This document shows, one piece after another, positions 34,080-38,572 of a DNA stretch of 38,572 nt. The stretch lies in assembly GCA_007280895.1 (NCBI GenBank), contig QYQN01000083.1, forward strand, positions 1 through 38,572, read 5' to 3'. This DNA comes from Methylococcaceae bacterium. Lineage in GTDB: Bacteria > Pseudomonadota > Gammaproteobacteria > Methylococcales > Methylomonadaceae. The stretch's first letter is position 1. Each line of letters opens with the position of its first letter. The notes beneath the pieces are model-generated. The model saw nothing but the letters and a program-made list of their open reading frames with translations, had not been told where the DNA came from and made no database searches. The translations under genes and the position numbers were made by a program.

Positions 34080-34943
34080 TTATTCACTACTCATTTGATT
34101 TTGAATGGCTAAGGCAGTTTGATAAAGAATTTTTTTCTTCGCGCCAGTAATATCTACCGCCATCGCCACGGCAGATTTTATAGTGCATTCTTTAAGCAAG
34201 ATGCGTAAGATTTTTTCTTGTTCTTCGGTAAGCTCAGTGGGGTGTTCTTTTTTTGGTGCACCGTCAACAATCACAACAAATTCACCTTTACGCATCATCT
34301 CATTATTTTTGACTAATGCCAGCATCTCGCCAAGACTGGCTTTAACGATGGTTTCATGCAATTTTGTTATTTCTCTGGCAATAACAAGGGTGCGCTCAGG
34401 CGTAAGTACGTCAGCTAAATCTTCAATTGAAGCTAAAATACGATGACTGGATTCATAGAAGATCCAGGTAATAGGGCAGCACATTTGCTCAGTAAAAAAG
34501 GTTTTGCGTGCTGAAGAGGTGCGTGGTGAAAAGCCTGCAAAATAAAAAGGTGAAACGGGCAAACCAGCAACCGATAACGCGGCAATTAATGCACAAGCAC
34601 CTGGAATAGGCACAACGTCTAAGCCCATTTCTTTAACGCGCTTAACCAAGGGCAAACCAGGATCACTTAATAATGGCGTGCCAGCATCCGAAACTAAGGC
34701 AATCGATAAGCCTGCTTGAAGTTTTTCAATCAATCCTGCACAGGCGCGTTCTTCATTATGTTGATGTAAGGCCATTAATGAATTATTGATACCATAATGA
34801 TTCAACAGCATTTTAAGGTGACGAGTGTCCTCAGCGGCTATTAAATCAACATTTTTTAAGGTGTCGAGTGCCCGAAAACTTAAATCTGCCAAATTACCGA
34901 TAGGCGTGGCAACAACGTATAATTTACCTGGTTCAATGGTCAT
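34080..34943 (-). CDS. rsmI: 16S rRNA 2'-O-ribose C1402 methyltransferase
   Basis: RsmI methylates the 2'-OH of C1402 in 16S rRNA using S-adenosylmethionine. The 287-residue length matches E. coli (286). Family motifs are VVATPIGNLADLSFRAL (about 9-25), AAEDTRH, VSDAGTPLLSDPG and PGACALIAALSVAGLP, plus an intact C-terminal domain. It is divergent from yraN, as in most gammaproteobacteria, but without lpoA between them. The intergenic region holds a small inverted repeat. Confidence 0.96.
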   Translation of the reverse strand: MTIEPGKLYVVATPIGNLADLSFRALDTLKNVDLIAAEDTRHLKMLLNHYGINNSLMALHQHNEERACAGLIEKLQAGLSIALVSDAGTPLLSDPGLPLVKRVKEMGLDVVPIPGACALIAALSVAGLPVSPFYFAGFSPRTSSARKTFFTEQMCCPITWIFYESSHRILASIEDLADVLTPERTLVIAREITKLHETIVKASLGEMLALVKNNEMMRKGEFVVIVDGAPKKEHPTELTEEQEKILRILLKECTIKSAVAMAVDITGAKKKILYQTALAIQNQMSSE

Positions 34944-34989
34944 ACCGCTTTATTCCTAGTTAGGTGATTTTTTAAAGTAAGTGTGTTAA

Positions 34990-35039
34990 ACCTTACTATC
35001 GCGAAGGCTTCGCTTAGTGGGTGAATCGTACAGTAAGGT
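34990..35039. repeat. Small nested inverted repeat between rsmI and yraN
   Basis: ACCTTACT (34990-34997) and AGTAAGGT (35032-35039) enclose a hairpin GCGAAG/CTTCGC (35001-35013). It lies in the shared promoter region of two divergent genes, so it may be a regulatory site or a small repeat; the sequence does not decide. Confidence 0.35.
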
Positions 35040-35110
35040 CGTGCTCATGGTGATGTTACACGATGACGGCGACTATTTTTTGGTTGATTATAAGTGCTCA
35101 TGTGGAGACT

Positions 35111-35476
35111 ATGGTAATAAAACAGAGTAAAGCGCAAGCCGCCCATCTGCTGCAAGGGATTAAAGGCGAAGCGTCCGCGCAAGCTCATTTAGAGGCGGCT
35201 GGTTTGCGCTTACTGAATAAAAATTACCGCTGTCGTTTTGGTGAGCTTGATTTAGTTATGTTAGAAGGCGCAACCTTAGTGATTATAGAAGTCAGGTATC
35301 GAAAATCTGATCGCTATGGCAGTGCTGCAGAAAGTGTTACTCAACAGAAACAAGCGCGACTGATTGCCGCAACACATCATTACTTAGCCCAAGCACGCCA
35401 TGATGGCCCTATTCGCTTTGATGTCGTGGCGATCTCTGGTAATGATGAACTTAATTGGATAAAAAATGCGTTTTAA
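35111..35476 (+). CDS. yraN: YraN family protein (UPF0102), endonuclease-like fold
   Basis: This small protein of 121 residues (from ATG 35111) is a UPF0102 member with a Holliday-junction-resolvase-like fold and no established activity. Visible motifs are LNKNYRCRFGELDLVM and LVIIEVRYRKSDRYG, which carry the Glu, Asp and ExR residues of the putative active site, and FDVVAI near the end. An in-frame ATG at 35063 would add 16 hydrophobic residues with no counterpart in the family; TGGAG just before 35111 supports the shorter form. It is followed 28 bases later by the diaA-like gene, the order seen in E. coli. Confidence 0.9.
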   Translation: MVIKQSKAQAAHLLQGIKGEASAQAHLEAAGLRLLNKNYRCRFGELDLVMLEGATLVIIEVRYRKSDRYGSAAESVTQQKQARLIAATHHYLAQARHDGPIRFDVVAISGNDELNWIKNAF

Positions 35477-35504
35477 TTAACGCACGTAGCTTTTTTCAGG
35501 AATT

Positions 35505-36089
35505 ATGAATTTACAAGACAAAATTAGTCAGCATTTTGCCGACAGCATCAAAACGCAACAAGCTTCTGTGCAGGGCTTAAGTGAATTAATTAGTTACGCT
35601 TCTCAGCGCATGGTTTTTGCACTATTGAATGATAAAAAAATTCTTGCGTGTGGGAATGGGCGTTCAGCAACTGCGGTGCAATTATTATCTTCCGCCATGT
35701 TAAATCAATATGAGCGCGAACGTCCTGCCTTGCCCTTGATGGCGTTGACAACCGATCAGGCGACATTAACGGCCATAGCCAGTGATTATCATTTTGATGA
35801 AGTGTATGCCAAGCAAGTGCGTGCCTTAGGTCAAAGCGGGGATATTCTGGTGGTTATTTCAGATGGCTACCATTGTGCAAATCTTGTTAAAGTCATTAAT
35901 GCTGCACATGATAAAGATATATCTGTGCTTGCTTTAACGGGGAATAAAGGCGACATGATTTCACCTTTATTGAATGAAACGGATATTGAAATCTGTGTCC
36001 CGTCACACTCAGCAATTCATATTCATGAGGTGCATGTGTTAATCGTCCATTGTTTGTGTAATTTAATTGATCAGCAATTATTTGGTTAA
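35505..36089 (+). CDS. diaA: SIS-domain protein, DiaA-like
   Basis: This 194-residue SIS protein lines up with DiaA, which in E. coli binds DnaA and promotes timely initiation of replication. CGNGRSA, NQYERERPALP, ALTTDQATLTAIASDYHFDE, KQVRALGQSGDIL and PSHSAIHIHEVHVL match DiaA better than the heptose isomerase GmhA. The usual sugar-phosphate motif of SIS proteins (STSGNS or STRGNS) is replaced by SDGYHC, so phosphosugar binding is probably lost. AGGA precedes the start at good spacing. It lies between yraN and the BON-domain lipoprotein gene, the conserved DiaA position. An isomerase role is unlikely. Confidence 0.87.
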   Translation: MNLQDKISQHFADSIKTQQASVQGLSELISYASQRMVFALLNDKKILACGNGRSATAVQLLSSAMLNQYERERPALPLMALTTDQATLTAIASDYHFDEVYAKQVRALGQSGDILVVISDGYHCANLVKVINAAHDKDISVLALTGNKGDMISPLLNETDIEICVPSHSAIHIHEVHVLIVHCLCNLIDQQLFG

Positions 36090-36301
36090 TTTTTTGGGAA
36101 ATCAATTTAAGGTAGCGCAGCACAGCGGTGCAGTGTTGCCTGCTAGCAGGGGTAAGTAAGCGTTCAAAAGTCTTTTAGTAGGAGCCTAGCTGTTTTTCGC
36201 CAAGAGCAAAAACAATTAGACACCTGTAAATGTTGACAGAAATATGCTTAGTTGCGTGTCAGACTTAAATTGCTAACCTCTTTTTTTAAACGGAAGGTGT
36301 T

Positions 36302-36883
36302 ATGAAGATGAAACAATGTTGGTTGTTGGTGTTGTTGATTAGTGCGTTTACTGGCTGTGCAAAGTACACGCCCGATCCAATTGAAGTGACGGCAATTGCC
36401 CAGCATGATCGGCGTGCTGAGGCGGCAATCAGCACCGATATGGTGATAGAAGCCGCTGCTAAGGTCGCGCTAATGGAGAAAGAGGCGTGGCAATCCGAAG
36501 CGCACATTGTCGTCAATGCGTATAACGGAGCGGTATTAGTTTCTGGACAGGCGCAAACTGAACTTATTAAACAAGATATTATTGAAATGATTAGGCGACT
36601 TGACCAGGTCAAGATGGTTCATGATCATGTGCTTAAAGATTACCCCAGTAATTATGTCGAACGTAATAACGATGCAGCGTTATTGCAGCAATTACACGCA
36701 GCATTAAGCCAAATCCGTACCATACCCAACTTTGACTCGGGCATGATTAAAGTTATTGTAGAAAAATCTGTGGTGTACTTAATGGGGGCAGTGCATCGTA
36801 ACGAAGGTGCTGTCGTTGTTAATGTGGTTCAGCATCAAGCCAATGTAAAACAAATTGTGATGCTATTTGAATACCTAGATTAA
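36302..36883 (+). CDS. dolP: BON-domain outer-membrane lipoprotein, DolP (YraP)-like
   Basis: This 193-residue protein begins with a lipoprotein signal, LLISAFTGC with Cys19 as the lipidation site; Phe at -3 is unusual but tolerated, and Ala at +2 predicts the outer membrane. Two BON domains follow (about residues 55-105, with HIVVNAYNGAVLVSGQA, and about 110-190, with VIVEKSVVYLMGAV). DolP binds anionic phospholipid and supports outer-membrane integrity. It lies 212 bases downstream of the diaA-like gene, so it may have its own promoter; a consensus -35 (TTGACA, 36233-36238) is present but without a good -10. Confidence 0.9.
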   Translation: MKMKQCWLLVLLISAFTGCAKYTPDPIEVTAIAQHDRRAEAAISTDMVIEAAAKVALMEKEAWQSEAHIVVNAYNGAVLVSGQAQTELIKQDIIEMIRRLDQVKMVHDHVLKDYPSNYVERNNDAALLQQLHAALSQIRTIPNFDSGMIKVIVEKSVVYLMGAVHRNEGAVVVNVVQHQANVKQIVMLFEYLD

Positions 36884-37065
36884 GCCCACGCACATAACAA
36901 GACTTAAGCCTTGTTAAGCAATGACTAAAGCTATTATGTTGTCCTGATCAATTTACCTAAGCACTGACAACCGTGCATCACCCTTGTAACAAGCAGGCCA
37001 TATTTTAAGCAGGGTAGGTTTTGTCATCATCTTAAAACAAACATCTTGTACTGTAAGCGCTAACC

Positions 37066-37093
37066 GTGTTCACTCACCCGTGTGAGTGAACAC
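37066..37093. promoter_or_regulatory. Perfect 12-bp stem hairpin upstream of the RTX gene
   Basis: GTGTTCACTCAC (37066-37077) and its exact reverse complement (37082-37093) flank a 4-base loop, 44 bases before the RTX start codon. No T-run follows, so it may be an operator or mRNA leader structure for the RTX gene, or a terminator of the upstream lipoprotein gene. Confidence 0.4.
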
Positions 37094-37136
37094 ACCGCTT
37101 AGCTACTTATGTTTTTACTTTAAAAGGGTCGCGCAA

Positions 37137-38572
37137 ATGAACACTCAAGAGTCATCGATACAAACACGCTCGGGAACTAAAACCTTAACGACCAGTAACG
37201 ATTCTTTTGTAAATTACGAATGGAGTTGGTCGTATTTTGGCTATATTAATTATGATGTGGTTGATGGCAATAGCGGCAATGACAAATTAATTGGCAGTTT
37301 GTACACAGAAACTTTTTGGGGTTCTGCAGGTAATGACACCTTAGCTGGTTGGTTAGGCGATGATATTTTAACTGGAGGCATTGGTAATGACGTACTTTAT
37401 GGTAATGGCAGCGAAGAGAATTGGTTTACTGCCTTAGTAACCGATTATTTAAGTCTATTTTTTGCCAGCACTGATGACGATGAATTGTATGGTGGCAGTG
37501 GTGTAGATACCTTAAAAGGTGGTAATGGTGATGATTGGTTAGACGGTGGTTTTGATGGTTCTGTCGATTCCTTAAGTGGTGGAGATGGCAATGACATTTA
37601 TATTATTGACGAAAATATAGATGTCATAGCAGAAGCTTTATCAAAGGGCAATCAAGATACAGTGTTAGCCTCAATAACTTTTGGGTTGCCACAAAATGTT
37701 GAAAACTTAACCTTGACAGGCGCAGCGACGATTAACGGTACGGGCAATGTTCTCAATAATTTTATGCGTGGTAATGACGCAAATAACAGTTTAAATGGTA
37801 AAGATGGGGTTGATAGTATTTATGGTAATGCTGGCAATGACACCTTAGTTGGTGGAATGCATGAAGATATTTTAAATGGTGGTGAAGGTAATGATAGCTT
37901 AGCTGGAGGTGATCAATTCACCGCTGAAACGCTGAGTTTTAATGGTAATGATAAAGATACCTTAAGCGGTGGTTTGGGAAATGATCGGCTGTATGGCGGT
38001 GCTGATGCAGATGTTCTGTACGGTGATAATCAAAGTGATAGCGTAAACGGAGGCAACGATACGCTTGTTGGTGGCATAGATAAAGACAGTCTATACGGCG
38101 GTGCGGGCAATGATGCCTTGTTAGGCGGCAAGGATGTTGATTTACTTGATGGCGGCAATGGTAACGATGATTTAGATGGCGGTAGCGATATTGATGTATT
38201 GCTAGGCGGAGCAGGCAATGACAGCTTATTTGGCGGCAACGATGCCGATACGGGGCAAGATGATGGCAGAGCGGACACCTTAACAGGCGGTGATGGTGAT
38301 GATGTCTATCAAATTAACAGCTTCGTTGAGGTCATCACTGAACTGGTTAATCAAGGCACGGCTGACCGCGTAGACGCTAGCGTTACTTATACCTTACCAG
38401 AAAATTTAGAAAACTTAGTGTTAACCGGCAGTGCAGCCATCAACGGCACAGGCAACGCGTTAAATAATCAGCTTACAGGCAATGCTGCGGATAATGTGTT
38501 GTCAGGCTTAGCAGGCATTGACACCTTAAGCGGTGGCGGTGGTAATGATACTTATATCATTGACAGCACCAC
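37137..38572 (+). CDS. Long RTX calcium-binding protein, 5' part (runs off the window)
   Basis: An open frame starts at ATG 37137 and stays open for 478 codons to the right edge. There is no signal peptide. After about 50 residues the protein is almost entirely RTX nonapeptide repeats (GG.GND.L.GG). They are interrupted twice, near 37597-37790 and 38302-38490, by a larger module: a Y.I(D/N) segment, E....G..D.V.AS.TY.LP.N.ENL.LTG.A.INGTGN.LNN. A third such module begins at the edge (NDTYIID). This alternation is typical of very long secreted calcium-binding repeat proteins, so the full gene is probably much longer. The PrtD-like system at 23083-27481 is a plausible exporter. No AGGAGG-like site is obvious; AAAAGGG lies 10 bases upstream. 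Confidence 0.85.
   Translation, partial: MNTQESSIQTRSGTKTLTTSNDSFVNYEWSWSYFGYINYDVVDGNSGNDKLIGSLYTETFWGSAGNDTLAGWLGDDILTGGIGNDVLYGNGSEENWFTALVTDYLSLFFASTDDDELYGGSGVDTLKGGNGDDWLDGGFDGSVDSLSGGDGNDIYIIDENIDVIAEALSKGNQDTVLASITFGLPQNVENLTLTGAATINGTGNVLNNFMRGNDANNSLNGKDGVDSIYGNAGNDTLVGGMHEDILNGGEGNDSLAGGDQFTAETLSFNGNDKDTLSGGLGNDRLYGGADADVLYGDNQSDSVNGGNDTLVGGIDKDSLYGGAGNDALLGGKDVDLLDGGNGNDDLDGGSDIDVLLGGAGNDSLFGGNDADTGQDDGRADTLTGGDGDDVYQINSFVEVITELVNQGTADRVDASVTYTLPENLENLVLTGSAAINGTGNALNNQLTGNAADNVLSGLAGIDTLSGGGGNDTYIIDST

Noticed and set aside
35505-36089. Annotation as heptose isomerase GmhA
   Set aside because: DiaA-specific segments and the yraN-diaA-dolP order fit better, and the phosphosugar motif is missing.
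36233-36261. Sigma-70 promoter before the BON-domain lipoprotein gene
   Set aside because: TTGACA is perfect, but no acceptable -10 lies 16-18 bases downstream, so it is mentioned only as a half site.
38030-38278. Pro/Ser/Leu-rich reading frame on the - strand opposite the second RTX gene
   Set aside because: Same antisense artefact of Gly-Gly-Asn-Asp repeats; no start signal or recognisable domain.
37300-38572. Regularly spaced short repeats that might suggest a CRISPR array
   Set aside because: The period is a multiple of 27 bases in frame and encodes RTX nonapeptides; repeats are degenerate and there are no unique spacers.
1-38572. Defence island, prophage or integrated plasmid
   Set aside because: No integrase, phage structural gene, toxin-antitoxin pair, restriction gene or partition gene was recognised anywhere in the window.

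Overview
The window is an AT-leaning, gene-dense stretch of a gammaproteobacterial chromosome (GC in the low 40s by eye). The assignment rests on conserved gene orders: surE-pcm with a divergent smr gene, rsmI divergent from yraN-diaA-dolP, and an ldtD/mepK pair. No rRNA, tRNA, CRISPR array, phage gene or transposase was seen. A genus cannot be fixed from the sequence; an aquatic or methylotroph-like gammaproteobacterium is only a guess.

Region 1 (1-2316) holds a REP-like palindrome, smr, surE and pcm. Region 2 (2568-15271) is a surface polysaccharide locus, all on the + strand. It starts with a complete ABC-transporter-dependent capsule exporter (kpsM, kpsT, kpsE, kpsD), whose first three genes are joined by ATGA overlaps. 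Two very large multidomain glycosyltransferases follow (878 and 1246 residues), then two sulfotransferases. The simplest reading is synthesis, sulfation and export of a sulfated capsule-like glycan.

Region 3 (15300-27481) is a secreted-protein module. A 1174-residue protein with delta-60 repeats, adhesin-like modules and RTX calcium-binding repeats lies at 15402-18926. A complete type I secretion operon (PrtD-like ABC ATPase, HlyD-family adaptor, TolC-family channel) runs on the - strand at 23083-27481, with uvrA downstream. Between them are a MITE-like inverted-repeat element and a DUF6629-like membrane protein. A second, much longer RTX protein starts at 37137 and runs off the right edge. 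The secretion system is therefore flanked by two likely substrates.

Region 4 (27799-36883) is envelope and housekeeping: an OmpA-family protein, a VanZ-like protein whose start codon overlaps that of a divergent ferritin-like COG2833 protein, nnrS coupled to the latter, the L,D-transpeptidase ldtD convergent with a Tat-exported MepK-like peptidase, rsmI, yraN, a diaA-like SIS gene and a two-BON-domain lipoprotein (dolP). The lpoA gene that sits between rsmI and yraN in E. coli is absent.

Taken together the window is rich in cell-surface functions: capsule export and sulfation, type I secretion of calcium-binding repeat proteins, and peptidoglycan remodelling. The least ordinary parts are the modular glycosyltransferases (one with an apparently altered GT4 active-site glutamate), the pairing of sulfotransferases with a Kps exporter, the SIS protein with a lost sugar-binding motif, the overlapping divergent start codons and the small palindromic elements. 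I saw no clear evidence for a wholly new defence or mobile system.
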